The translations under genes were made by a program, and so were the position numbers. From Shewanella putrefaciens (GTDB lineage Bacteria; Pseudomonadota; Gammaproteobacteria; Enterobacterales; Shewanellaceae), in the NCBI RefSeq assembly GCF_016406305.1, contig NZ_CP066369.1, positions 2,436,501 to 2,500,500 of the forward strand: DNA of 64,000 nucleotides, read 5' to 3'. This document shows, piece by piece, positions 37,847 to 47,167 of this stretch. The notes beneath the pieces were generated by a model that did not search any database, had not been told where the DNA came from, and saw only the letters and a list, made by a program, of their open reading frames with translations. Positions within the stretch are counted from its first letter, which is position 1. Every line of letters begins with the position of its first letter.

Positions 37847-40030
37847 TTAGCAGAAAGACACTAAATCTTCTGCCACAAACTGCTCCGGCAATTTCTGCAA
37901 ACTGCGCAGCATGAGTGGATTAGCTAATATCAACGCCATTTCTTGACGATTGAATAGGGCTAATGCACTTTGCTGACATTGAGCCTCATGCACTTTCACA
38001 TGCACAATGGCCTCAACAGGCTCAATCGGCGTACCCGCAGCACGCAGGGGCTGTTTGTCCACCATGGCTAAGTGCAATTCCATCAAAGCAGGATCTTTTA
38101 ACAGCTGCGCTAATGTCCAAGGCTGTGAAATATGTTCCTGATAAGCCGCTCTGGCGTCTTGGGCCTGCAAACAAATCGCAGCAGGACTGCGCTCTTCAGG
38201 CGTTGCGAGGATCCCCGCACGCTTAAAGACTTCACCAATCTTTATCGAGCCTGTCCACGCCGAAATCGGCACCGCAAACCATAAACCAATCAGTGCTGGG
38301 CTCATCCAAGCTAATAAGGTTAACGAGTCCAAAATGGCCGCATAACCTAACATCACCCCCGCCAGCATATGCCAACGATGGCGATAAATCAGCGTAAGCC
38401 AAGGCATACTGCCATCATCACGGCGCTGTGGCGACCAACCGCTATCCCGTCCCATCAGAATCGACATCACGGCACCACAATGGATAAACATCATGATAGG
38501 TGCGATTAACGCCGAGAGTATGACCTCAAATATCACACTGAAGATGGCTTTAATGCGACCACCCACACTACGGGCAAATGCGCCATCTTTCAGTAATAGC
38601 AGGACACCAAAAATCTTCGGCCCAAACAATACCCCCATAGTAATGTAGAACAATCTCAATGCCCTATCCGAGTCCATGATAGGCCATGTTGGGAACAGCG
38701 AGAATTGATCGGTAAAATACTCAGGCCGAATAAAATGCGCCTGCAGGGCGAGCATTAAGCCCGTTAAAATCAGCAGTAGCCAGAAGGGTGAAGATAAATA
38801 CGCCATAATACCCGTCATTAAATGAAGACGGCTCACCCAGTGCAATCCCTTAGTCGGTAAGATACGCGAATGCTGTAAATTACCTTGGCACCAACGGCGA
38901 TCACGTACCGCTAAATCGATAATCGATGGTGGACATTCTTCGTAGGATCCTGGTAAATCATAGGCAATCACCACACTCCAACCGGCGCGACGTATCAATG
39001 CCGCCTCGACGAAATCATGGCTCATAATATGCCCCCCAAAAGGCGGTTTACCCTTCAGGTTAGGTAATCCGGCTGCGCCCATAAACGCTTCGGTACGGAT
39101 AATGGCATTATGTCCCCAGAAGTTACCCTCTTTTTGCACCCACCAACCTAATCCAGTGCCAATCACAGGGCCATAAATACGCGCCGCAAACTGCTGCAAA
39201 CGCGCCATTAAGGTCGTGCCATTAATCAGTGAAGGAATGGTTTGGATAAGCCCTGCATCGGGATCGGCCTGCATACGCTGGGCCAGCCCTGTGATGGTCG
39301 AGGACTCCATTAAGCTGTCCGCATCGAGCACTAATAAGTGATCGTAACGCGACCCCCAACGACGGCAGAAATCCGCCACGTTACCCGCTTTACGTGCCAC
39401 GTTTTTACGGCGACGGCGATAATACACACGGGAATGCTTATGGGTTTCCTGGCGCAGCACCAAAAATGCCTGTTCTTCTAATAGGGCAATTTCGGGATCG
39501 GTAGTATCACTTAAGATAAACCAATCGAAGGCATGGCCATGACCCGTTTGGGATAAAGCCTCGGCCATCACTGACACCGCAGAGAATACCCGATCGGGAG
39601 ACTCGTTATAGGTCGGCATTAAAATCGCAGTGCGAGTATGTAACTCAGTGACCTCAAGCTGTTTAGCCTTAGGTTTTCGCATTAGGATTAAAAAACCTGC
39701 AATACCGCTACAGAAGGCTAATGCGATCCAGCAGAAGTTGATTGCAAATAACACCAGCATTAAGTATTCCAGCGGGGTGATCCCCCCAATACTGAATACT
39801 GCGCCCATTTCATAGATAGCAAAGGCAGAAAGCAGTAACGCACCGCCCACGACAAAAAAGCGTCTAGAGGACTTTGAACGCACACCGTTAGCCACAGTGC
39901 TTCGACGTGGGAAACCCTCTGGCATTTGGCTTAAACTTTGGGGCTCCATAGCGCCAGGCCTTTCATTTGGCATGGCGCTGCCCCCCACGAGTACTTCAGC
40001 CTCGAGCAGCGAATTCTCGGAAACAGTCAT
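37847..40030 (-). CDS. opgH: Glucans biosynthesis glucosyltransferase OpgH
   Basis: OpgH polymerises glucose from UDP-glucose and exports the backbone of osmoregulated periplasmic glucans. The 727-residue protein has two hydrophobic segments near residues 50-110, a GT2 catalytic loop (about 125-350) with [27 protein letters not shown] and DRRWCQGNL, and then about five further membrane segments. It is shorter than E. coli OpgH (about 850 residues), lacking some N-terminal cytoplasmic sequence. It follows opgG by 23 bases in the same operon and ends at an intrinsic terminator. Confidence 0.95.
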   Translation of the reverse strand: MTVSENSLLEAEVLVGGSAMPNERPGAMEPQSLSQMPEGFPRRSTVANGVRSKSSRRFFVVGGALLLSAFAIYEMGAVFSIGGITPLEYLMLVLFAINFCWIALAFCSGIAGFLILMRKPKAKQLEVTELHTRTAILMPTYNESPDRVFSAVSVMAEALSQTGHGHAFDWFILSDTTDPEIALLEEQAFLVLRQETHKHSRVYYRRRRKNVARKAGNVADFCRRWGSRYDHLLVLDADSLMESSTITGLAQRMQADPDAGLIQTIPSLINGTTLMARLQQFAARIYGPVIGTGLGWWVQKEGNFWGHNAIIRTEAFMGAAGLPNLKGKPPFGGHIMSHDFVEAALIRRAGWSVVIAYDLPGSYEECPPSIIDLAVRDRRWCQGNLQHSRILPTKGLHWVSRLHLMTGIMAYLSSPFWLLLILTGLMLALQAHFIRPEYFTDQFSLFPTWPIMDSDRALRLFYITMGVLFGPKIFGVLLLLKDGAFARSVGGRIKAIFSVIFEVILSALIAPIMMFIHCGAVMSILMGRDSGWSPQRRDDGSMPWLTLIYRHRWHMLAGVMLGYAAILDSLTLLAWMSPALIGLWFAVPISAWTGSIKIGEVFKRAGILATPEERSPAAICLQAQDARAAYQEHISQPWTLAQLLKDPALMELHLAMVDKQPLRAAGTPIEPVEAIVHVKVHEAQCQQSALALFNRQEMALILANPLMLRSLQKLPEQFVAEDLVSFC

Positions 40031-40053
40031 ATTTTATTGCTCCGTCATGGACC

Positions 40054-41694
40054 TTAAAGCGTCCAGCGATAGAGCCAGGTTTCAACCTGACGCGGTGTTG
40101 GGAACTTGAGTTCAGCACGTAATTCGATAAGGTCTTTATCTTCAGGCTCTAACTCAAACGCGAGGCGATAGCCGTTATTAGCAGCATTGCGAGCGATAAC
40201 TACGTTAGAGATCACGCCGCCAGAGGCTTCCACCTTCGCAAGAGGTAACTCATCTGGCATAGCACCGTTGACATGATAATCCACAACAAATAATCGTCTT
40301 GGGGTCGCTTTAGCGATGTCGGCACGACCACTCGCAGTACGGCTCACCACAACAGCATGGGGTTTGCCAACGGGCTCTTCGCCCCAGCTCATGCGGTAAG
40401 CAAAGTGATATTCGCTTCCGGCAGGAATAGGCTGACGCGGTTTCCAGAAGCTGACGATATTATCATGAATTTCTGATTCTGTTGGAATTTCAGTGAGCAC
40501 TACCGCACCTTGCCCCCAATTCCCTAAAGGTTCGATCCACAAACTTGGACGACGCTCATAGTGGGCTTCTAAGTCCTGATAAGAGGAGTAGCTACGCTCA
40601 CGTTGGATCAAACCAAAGCCTTGCGGCGAGTTGTCGGCAAAGGCACTCACTTGTAATTGGCGAGGATTTGCCAGTGGGCGCCACAGGTGTTCACCGCGGC
40701 CGTTAAACATCAACAAACCGTCCGAGTCATGCACCTCTGGTCTAAAATCATCGGTATCATGACGACCATTCAATGAATGTAAGAACATGCTAGTACTAGG
40801 CGCTAGACCGACTTTGCTTAGCTCAACCCGCGGGAACAGCGTTGCTTCGACGTCGATTTGCGTGTTATCACCAGGACGCACGGAGAAACGGTAAGCCCCA
40901 GCCACACTTGGACTATCTAAAAGCGCATGAACAACAACCAAGTTGCTATCGTAATGTGGACGTTCTACCCAGAATGCACGGAAAATTGGAAATTCTTCCC
41001 CTTCTGGATCGGCCGTTTTCAATGCCAAACCTCTGGCCGATAGACCATAGGCATTTCCTTTACCCAAAGCGCGGAAATAACTCGCCCCTTGGAACACCAT
41101 CAACTCATCAAAAACACCATTAGTATTTAATTGGTTATGGATACGAAAACCAGAATAGCCAATGTCGTCATTGGGTAAGGCTTGGGTAATCACTTCACCA
41201 GCAGTGAAATACTTAGGCTCATAGGCTAAGTGAGTCGCTTGATTGCCTTCAACAATGGCAATTTCAATCAAATCTTGAAAATAAAATCCACGGTGAAACA
41301 TCTGCATTTGAAACGGCAAACCTTGATCACGCCAAATAGACGCAACCGGGTTGAATCGAATGTCTCGATACTCATCGTAGGTCAGCTTAGCAAGGCCTGC
41401 CGGTAAGGGATCTTTCAGGGTCAAATAGGGCTTCGCCGCTAATTTTCGAGCAAGTTTCACCACGTAATCACCGTCGAAAGTGCCCGTTTTAGTGAATCTC
41501 ACTTGATTTTTAGTCGCGGGCTGAGTCGCCACTTTCGGTGGCGTGACCACAGGTGTCGTGACTGGTTTGTTCTCAGCAGGTTTTGTCTCTTCAGCAACCA
41601 CAGTGCCAGACAGAGCAAAAGCTACGCCTAGTGCTAGTGAGCACAGAAGTGACGAATAAGGTTTGGACGATTGGCAACGCAACAAGCTAACCAT
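40054..41694 (-). CDS. opgG: Glucans biosynthesis protein OpgG
   Basis: OpgG is the periplasmic protein needed with OpgH for glucan synthesis and beta-1,6 branching. The 546-residue protein carries a signal peptide ([21 protein letters not shown]) followed by a Pro/Thr/Lys linker (about 35-65) and the MdoG beta-sandwich domain with [14 protein letters not shown]-like repeats and YRMSWGEEP. It sits ahead of opgH in the usual gene order and shares its transcript. I take the ATG at 41694. Confidence 0.95.
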   Translation of the reverse strand: MVSLLRCQSSKPYSSLLCSLALGVAFALSGTVVAEETKPAENKPVTTPVVTPPKVATQPATKNQVRFTKTGTFDGDYVVKLARKLAAKPYLTLKDPLPAGLAKLTYDEYRDIRFNPVASIWRDQGLPFQMQMFHRGFYFQDLIEIAIVEGNQATHLAYEPKYFTAGEVITQALPNDDIGYSGFRIHNQLNTNGVFDELMVFQGASYFRALGKGNAYGLSARGLALKTADPEGEEFPIFRAFWVERPHYDSNLVVVHALLDSPSVAGAYRFSVRPGDNTQIDVEATLFPRVELSKVGLAPSTSMFLHSLNGRHDTDDFRPEVHDSDGLLMFNGRGEHLWRPLANPRQLQVSAFADNSPQGFGLIQRERSYSSYQDLEAHYERRPSLWIEPLGNWGQGAVVLTEIPTESEIHDNIVSFWKPRQPIPAGSEYHFAYRMSWGEEPVGKPHAVVVSRTASGRADIAKATPRRLFVVDYHVNGAMPDELPLAKVEASGGVISNVVIARNAANNGYRLAFELEPEDKDLIELRAELKFPTPRQVETWLYRWTL

Positions 41695-42277
41695 AGGATA
41701 GGTAACCTAAAAATAAACTAAGAAATCAATGTTTTTTGTGTACACAGTGAAATTTTTTCACCTCTGTTTTTGGGCGAAAAAAAACATGCTGTTACATCTC
41801 GCGAAAGATATCAGAAGGAGAAAAAAACTCATAAATAAAGATGCAGTTAACTCCCTTTGAACAATATCATTTAGCAATATAGTTATAACAATTAAGAATA
41901 ACAAGTGAGTTTTAACATACCTGTTGGATCTTTAACAGCAACAACCGCGGCTAATATGCAGCCAAGATCTCAATATAGACATAAAATCAATCCCTTTCGC
42001 AAATGGATTGCTGCCAATAATCTTAGGTGACAGCGACAAAATCGCGAGGGAATTTAGCGGATAAATTGAGAATATTTGCTGAGCTAATTTGCTGGGATAA
42101 CTTGCGGGGCTAAACTGCACCGACTCCGACTGGCAAAGGAGGAAGTCAAATACCGCTTGCTCCCGTCCTTATCAAACCGCTGCAACAGTGCTTATCAAAC
42201 CGCTGCAACTGCACCCACAAATACCGTGAATACTCTAAATACGCGGAATTGAGTACGGGAAATACTGTGAACCATAA
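41695..42277. other. 583-base intergenic region before opgG
   Basis: This stretch lies between the start of opgG and the 3' end of the sensor kinase. It should hold the opgGH promoter on the minus strand. I see a GTGAAA/TTTCAC palindrome (41747-41761), an AT-rich segment at 41810-41920 and a tandem repeat at 42168-42209. A 62-codon minus frame (41932-42120) has no support. No terminator for the two-component operon is evident. Confidence 0.5.
42168..42209. repeat. Two copies of a 19-base direct repeat
   Basis: CTTATCAAACCGCTGCAAC occurs at 42168-42186 and again at 42191-42209, identical, with a 23-base period. It lies about 70 bases downstream of the sensor kinase stop. Origin by slippage duplication or a paired binding site are both possible. 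Confidence 0.8.
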
Positions 42278-43672
42278 TTACTGCGGCAGAAAAATAGAGA
42301 CAGTTAATCCCCCTTGCTGGCGAGGCTGAAGCTGTAAGCGCCCTTGGTGCAACTCAATAATATGGTGGCAGATAGAAAGCCCAAGTCCTGCACCGACGCC
42401 TTCATTTTCATTCACGCGATAAAAACGCTCGGTAGCACTGGCAATTTGTTCGGGTGTCATCCCCTGCCCTTGATCGCTAATACAAATCTCTACGCCCGCG
42501 GCAACTGAGTGGGCCGATAGTTGAATTTCAGATTCTATTGGACTGTATTTACAGGCATTTTCGATAATATTCTTCAGCACTAGCAGCAAATAAAATCGAT
42601 CACACTTTACATAAAAATCGGAGTCTATATTGATATCCCATTGATAATCGGTGATTTGAGGCATTAACTGATTCAGTGCATCTTCCACCATAGGTAAGAG
42701 TGCATGGGATTGCACATTCAGTTCATCGATAGAATCTACCCGCGCCAAAACCAATAGCTGTTCAACGGTATGGCTCATATGCACTACGCCCGCATCAATA
42801 GCAGCCAAGTGAATACGCAGCTGCGGATCGTCTCCCACTAATGTCTCTAAACCATGTTGATGTAACTTAATCACCGACAGTGGGGTTTTCAGTTCATGGG
42901 CCGCATCGGCGCTAAAACGCCGCTCCCGGGCAATAAAGCGCGCAATACTGGTGATATATTGGTTAAGTGCCCGGCGCACAGGCACTAATTCCTTTGGCAA
43001 TGGCATAGTTAACGGTGTCAGATCGTTTGGCGTTCTCTGGATCAATTCCCGCTCAAACGCTTTCAGTGGTCGAAAGAGGATATAAAACAACAGACTCACT
43101 ATGATGAGGGTCAGTGGCACAACAATTAATGGCACGACGACGGCATTATGCATTATCTGTGACACTAATTCTTGGCGCACGTCATCCTGCTGGGCGGTAA
43201 CAATCCACACCCGATTTTTAGTCGAAAAAAAGCTAAAGACATGCCAAAGCTCTCCCTCAAACACTTTTTTATGGTAGCCCTGCACCAGCTCAGTGATCGG
43301 CTGGCGGCCAATATTATCGGATAACACTATGGCTTGCCCCGCCTCACTCCAGATCTGAAAAGCGAGTTTATGTTCATAGGCCAGTTTCAATGCATCGGCT
43401 TTCTCGGCGAAGGTGCTCACTTGACTATCGGGCACATGTAGAATTTGCGGCCCAAGGTTCGGTCTCGAAAGGTCGGCCTCGTTCTGATAAAAAAGTTCAA
43501 GTATTTTAGCCGTTTGTAACATCTGCGCGTCGAATAGCTCTTCAATTTGATGCGTAGAATCCCGGGTACTGAGCCAGCTAGAAATCCCGACCGACACAGA
43601 GATCCCCGAGAGCATCAACAAAGTGAGCAATAAACGTAATGAATACAAGTCCAGACCCTTTAATCGATTCAA
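42278..43672 (-). CDS. Sensor histidine kinase (QseC/PmrB-like)
   Basis: A 464-residue membrane kinase. The two membrane segments are at about 14-34 and 170-195, enclosing a periplasmic sensor region. A HAMP-like linker follows, then the phospho-acceptor H in ADAAHELKTPLSVI (about residue 245), the N box LKNIIENACKYSP and the G box GQGMTPEQ / GAGLGLSI. All catalytic motifs are intact. It lies downstream of the cognate response regulator (43766-44425) and behind the ApbE/DUF3570 genes, suggesting it senses a signal related to that redox cluster. The ligand cannot be read from sequence. Confidence 0.92.
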   Translation of the reverse strand: MNRLKGLDLYSLRLLLTLLMLSGISVSVGISSWLSTRDSTHQIEELFDAQMLQTAKILELFYQNEADLSRPNLGPQILHVPDSQVSTFAEKADALKLAYEHKLAFQIWSEAGQAIVLSDNIGRQPITELVQGYHKKVFEGELWHVFSFFSTKNRVWIVTAQQDDVRQELVSQIMHNAVVVPLIVVPLTLIIVSLLFYILFRPLKAFERELIQRTPNDLTPLTMPLPKELVPVRRALNQYITSIARFIARERRFSADAAHELKTPLSVIKLHQHGLETLVGDDPQLRIHLAAIDAGVVHMSHTVEQLLVLARVDSIDELNVQSHALLPMVEDALNQLMPQITDYQWDINIDSDFYVKCDRFYLLLVLKNIIENACKYSPIESEIQLSAHSVAAGVEICISDQGQGMTPEQIASATERFYRVNENEGVGAGLGLSICHHIIELHQGRLQLQPRQQGGLTVSIFLPQ

Positions 43673-43765
43673 TCAAATATCCCCGTCGTTTCGGTATGTT
43701 ACTGAATACCGAGAAACGCAGGGGTTGTCACTCAAATCCTTGAGTTAATTTAGTCGAGCATCAGA

Positions 43766-44425
43766 CTAATTCAACTCAATCAAGGTATAACCTATACCGC
43801 GCACTGTCTTAATCAAATCGTTTGCGAGCTTTTTACGCAGGTGATGAATATGGACTTCTATCGAATTACTACCCACTTCGTCCCAACCGTAGGTCAGTTG
43901 CTCCAACTGGCTGCGGGTCAATACGCGCCCAGCGGACTGGGCAAGCTCGAGCAACAACTGGAATTCACGCCTTGACAGCAGGACACTCTGATCGCGAAAG
44001 GTGACTTCACGGGTGGATAGGTCGATGCAAAGTGCGCCAATAATCAAGCTATTATGATCCAAACCATGCTGGCGCCTAACGATGGCGCGAATGCGCGCGG
44101 CCAACTCGCGCACATCGAAGGGTTTGCCAAGGTAATCATCGGCGCCTATGTCTAAACACTCGAGCTTAGTATCAAAATCGGTATTGGCGGTCAGCACTAT
44201 GGTCGGAATTGAGACCCCCTGTTGGCGCCAGATCTTAAGCAATTCTTTACCGTTGCCATCGGGCAGGCCTAGATCTAGCACTATGGCACTAAAGCTTTCA
44301 TTTTTGATGCCCACTAATGCCTGTTGATAGCTGCTTAAGTGATCCACCTGCATGCCAAGCTTAGCGAGGCTCAAACAAATGCCCTGGGCCAGCAACTCAT
44401 TGTCTTCCACTAACATAATACGCAT
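43766..44425 (-). CDS. OmpR-family response regulator (QseB/PmrA-like)
   Basis: A 219-residue regulator with a receiver domain (phospho-accepting Asp in SAIVLDLGLPDGNG near residue 51, the switch Lys in YLGKPFD) and a C-terminal winged-helix domain ending in HHLRKKLANDLIKTVRGIGYTL. The length and layout match QseB/PmrA regulators. It begins 10 bases after the apbE stop, so the two-component genes belong to the same transcript. A direct repeat of the PmrA/QseB type lies ahead of the first gene of the operon (47681-47697), suggesting autoregulation. Confidence 0.93.
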   Translation of the reverse strand: MRIMLVEDNELLAQGICLSLAKLGMQVDHLSSYQQALVGIKNESFSAIVLDLGLPDGNGKELLKIWRQQGVSIPTIVLTANTDFDTKLECLDIGADDYLGKPFDVRELAARIRAIVRRQHGLDHNSLIIGALCIDLSTREVTFRDQSVLLSRREFQLLLELAQSAGRVLTRSQLEQLTYGWDEVGSNSIEVHIHHLRKKLANDLIKTVRGIGYTLIELN

Positions 44426-44435
44426 TAATGATGCC

Positions 44436-45344
44436 TTATCGAAAAATACTATATTGAACAGACTGTTGCTCTAAAAATATCTCGGCATTTATCCCCTGCA
44501 ACATGGCCATAGTGGCGAGCATTCCCGCAGTGACACAATTGGGCCCAAGCACAGTCACCGAGCGCGGCGCACCGACCACAGGATAACCAGTGCGTGGATC
44601 GATAATATGGCCATAACGCTGGCCATCGACCTCAATAAAACGTCGAGTATCCCCGCTCGTCGCCAACGCGCCCTGACTAATAGCAAGAACCTTAGCCGCA
44701 TGGTCAAGGTGATGTGGATCTTCTATTCCCACCTGCCACGGCGTTGACTTGGCGATGGGACAAGCAATATCCCCCCCAAAATTAACTAATACCGAGAGAC
44801 CCGGATAACGTTCGGCGAAACGATAAGCGACGCTATCGACAGCATATTCCTTTGCAATGCCACCAAAATCGAGCTGCATTCCGGCGGGCATAATTAACCC
44901 ATGGGCGTTAAATTCAATGCGACCAAAGCCCACTAGGGCTTTAGCGCGGATAATATCTTGATGTGCGGGGAGTGTGGCATTGGGATCAAAACGCCAAAGC
45001 TGCATCAAAGGGCCTGCCGAAATATCAAACAACCCTTCACTTAACTCAAAGCATTGTTTTGCAAAGGAGAGTAGCTGCCAGGTTTCTTCATCTATCGCTT
45101 GCCTCTGGCCTTGGGCCTGGTTCAATTGCCATAGATAATTGTTGGTGATGAAACGGCTGTATTTTTGTTCTATTCGCCGCACCTCAGTGACCGCCATCTC
45201 GAGCATTTTATCGGCAATATGTTGCTCATCGGTGGCGATAAGGAGCTCGCAGGGACTCGCCATAGCGCGAAACTCACCGACATAACCCCATTCGCGGCGT
45301 GACAAAGTATAAGGCACAGCCACAGGGGACGATGTCATTAACAT
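44436..45344 (-). CDS. apbE: ApbE-family FAD:protein FMN transferase
   Basis: ApbE transfers FMN from FAD onto a Thr or Ser of target proteins. The 302-residue protein contains FGGIAKEYAVDS, the Mg/flavin motif LATSGDTRRFIE, HIIDPRTGYPV and the first motif GEFRAMASPCELL. GAGGTGATTAC precedes the ATG at 45344, and an in-frame stop lies five codons upstream, so this start is secure. No signal peptide or lipobox is visible, although most known ApbE proteins are periplasmic. It is in one operon with a DUF3570 protein that contains a possible flavinylation motif. Confidence 0.93.
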   Translation of the reverse strand: MLMTSSPVAVPYTLSRREWGYVGEFRAMASPCELLIATDEQHIADKMLEMAVTEVRRIEQKYSRFITNNYLWQLNQAQGQRQAIDEETWQLLSFAKQCFELSEGLFDISAGPLMQLWRFDPNATLPAHQDIIRAKALVGFGRIEFNAHGLIMPAGMQLDFGGIAKEYAVDSVAYRFAERYPGLSVLVNFGGDIACPIAKSTPWQVGIEDPHHLDHAAKVLAISQGALATSGDTRRFIEVDGQRYGHIIDPRTGYPVVGAPRSVTVLGPNCVTAGMLATMAMLQGINAEIFLEQQSVQYSIFR

Positions 45345-45429
45345 GTAATCACCTCTTTAGATTGACCGTTCTATCTTTCACTCTGGCAATCATATCACTC
45401 AGCGAATAACTTAAGTATGGTGCGAATAG

Positions 45430-45457
45430 GGATAGCTTAACCGCCATTAAGCTATCC
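45430..45457. repeat. Perfect 11-base hairpin between the DUF3570 and apbE genes
   Basis: GGATAGCTTAA and TTAAGCTATCC pair perfectly around a 6-base loop, 31 bases past the DUF3570 stop on the minus strand. No T-tract follows, so it is more likely an mRNA processing or stability element that separates output of the upstream genes from apbE and the regulators than a full terminator. Confidence 0.55.
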
Positions 45458-45487
45458 TCAATGCCTACAGCCAACATATTGAGCAAA

Positions 45488-46807
45488 TTAAAAAGAATAA
45501 CTAAATTGCGCGGTTATCGCTTTTTGAGTCGGGAAGAGATCATAGTTTTGCAGCTCCCCAGGGATAGCCGTGCCATTGTTTTTGGGGTCCTGTTGATAGT
45601 ATTCCAAACGGTAGGACATTTCGTGCCCACCCGCCAAACGATGCCCAAACTTTACGCCAAGAGTGTATGCGCTCATATCGCCAATACGATAATCGGCACT
45701 GGCAAACTCGGGCATGGGGGTATCGGCCATCAAGAAGGGCTGATAAAAGTTCACTGCACTTTGCTGGTAATAACGTAAATGCAGTTGACCATAGAAGCTG
45801 CCGCTAAAGTAATAACGGTAATGGGTCTCTAGGGTATGTGAGGTTAAATCCCAGTCATCGGTATTGTAGCGATAAGAGAAATCCACGACGCCCGAGTCTA
45901 AGGCGCCTTTAGTCATCACATAAAAACTGTGCTTTAAACGGGAATCGGGGCGATTCTCGTAGACGATATCCTGAGTCAAGCCGTTGTTATCCACCACACT
46001 GAGGACTTTGTAGGGATCGGTTAAATAGCCGTTAACACTGGATAAACCGTAATTGGCCTGCAACAGCCAACGTTGATTTAACACTTGAGTGATGCCTAAC
46101 ATGATATCGGCGGTCTGCTTATCATCACTGCCGCTTTGACGGGTCGCATCGAATGCGGCGCGGTAGGCTTCTTCAGTAGTGAAATCATCGCGAATGACCA
46201 TAGAGGATAAACTCACAGGGCGTCCGCCAACGGGATCGACCACATCGAAGCTGTAGGCAGTACCGAGAAATAACGTCGTATTATCCTTATTAAACCCGCG
46301 CTCGATACTGGCATTGAGCCCCATAGACATATAGTCAAATTCCTTTGAACCATACACCCCAGCATTGACTTTCCAATCTGGGTTTAACACTTGGGTCCAA
46401 TTCACATTGGCTTGCACCCGGGTATCATGGAAAGTGTCATCGAGCGGCGTATCGCCCGCTGCCACTGTATATTGCCCATTGCCCGATGGACGGGTAAACG
46501 TTTGACTCGAACTTTGGGCGACAGCGCCCGATGCCGAGGCTCCGGTTAAACTGTCTACAACGAGTTTAAGATCCAGCACACTGTCATCGCCAAAGGCTTT
46601 TTGTGCCGTACCTATGGCCTCAATGGCCTGTACTCTATCCTGCTCACCGTAGTACATCAGCGCCGCATCGACTTTCCAATCGTCGACTTTTTTCGCTATT
46701 TCAGTGGCATGGCCACTGCTGGCAAACAGACCGCAACTCGCTAAGGCTAAGGCGCCGGCGATCTGCTTAGACGGTATTACATTTATTTGATTGTTATTTT
46801 TAGCCAT
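45488..46807 (-). CDS. DUF3570 protein, putative flavinylated outer-membrane beta-barrel
   Basis: A 439-residue exported protein of the DUF3570 family. The ATG at 46807 (MAKNNNQINV) follows an ACAGGTG element; a longer frame to 46876 lacks support. The signal peptide ends in SSGHA (about residue 34). The remainder is rich in alternating aromatic and polar residues and ends in aromatic Phe (AQFSYSF), typical of a beta-barrel outer-membrane protein. Residues 85-91 read DSLTGAS, followed by ASGA, resembling the D-x-x-T/S-G-A-T/S sequence that ApbE modifies in NqrC and RnfG. It lies ahead of apbE in the same operon. The barrel and the flavin site are inferred. Confidence 0.85.
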   Translation of the reverse strand: MAKNNNQINVIPSKQIAGALALASCGLFASSGHATEIAKKVDDWKVDAALMYYGEQDRVQAIEAIGTAQKAFGDDSVLDLKLVVDSLTGASASGAVAQSSSQTFTRPSGNGQYTVAAGDTPLDDTFHDTRVQANVNWTQVLNPDWKVNAGVYGSKEFDYMSMGLNASIERGFNKDNTTLFLGTAYSFDVVDPVGGRPVSLSSMVIRDDFTTEEAYRAAFDATRQSGSDDKQTADIMLGITQVLNQRWLLQANYGLSSVNGYLTDPYKVLSVVDNNGLTQDIVYENRPDSRLKHSFYVMTKGALDSGVVDFSYRYNTDDWDLTSHTLETHYRYYFSGSFYGQLHLRYYQQSAVNFYQPFLMADTPMPEFASADYRIGDMSAYTLGVKFGHRLAGGHEMSYRLEYYQQDPKNNGTAIPGELQNYDLFPTQKAITAQFSYSF

Positions 46808-46945
46808 AGCTGACAACACCTGTAGGTCACTTATCTCTATGCAATACCGCGGGATTTCGCCCCTATGGATGCTCACATCGAGCGAGTTATAGCAATCGTG
46901 CTATACCGTTCGAGAAGGTATCCAAGGCAAATACCCAAGGAAAAC

Positions 46946-47164
46946 TCAGTTACAACCACAACCACCACCGGCGAAGGCTCGGCCACCGCTACTGCCTTCT
47001 TTGCTGAAATAGATATGATCATCGAGGGCCAGATCGAGTTTTTCACTGTCAAGCGCCATATCACTGCGAGCCAATTGGCCCTTCTCCCAAGGCTCAACAC
47101 CTAAGCTTGAACAACCACTTAAGCCAACAATCAAGGCCATGGCGATAAAGAGAGGTTTTCCCAT
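46946..47164 (-). CDS. DUF4266 small lipoprotein
   Basis: A 72-residue protein of the DUF4266 family. The N-terminus is a lipoprotein signal (ALIVGLSGCSSLG) with the lipid cysteine near residue 18. The mature part contains WEKGQLARSDMAL and DHIYFSKEGSSGG, and ends in AGGGCGCN with two cysteines. Such a Gly-Cys tail could bind metal, form a disulfide or be a redox site. It lies 3 bases after the thioredoxin-like gene and 138 bases before the DUF3570 gene, so it is part of the flavin cluster. Function unknown. Confidence 0.88.
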   Translation of the reverse strand: MGKPLFIAMALIVGLSGCSSLGVEPWEKGQLARSDMALDSEKLDLALDDHIYFSKEGSSGGRAFAGGGCGCN

Positions 47165-47167
47165 ACA

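Noticed and set aside
41932..42120. 62-codon minus-strand frame between the kinase and opgG
   Set aside because: Composition is non-genic, with no ribosome-binding site and no similarity to any family I know.
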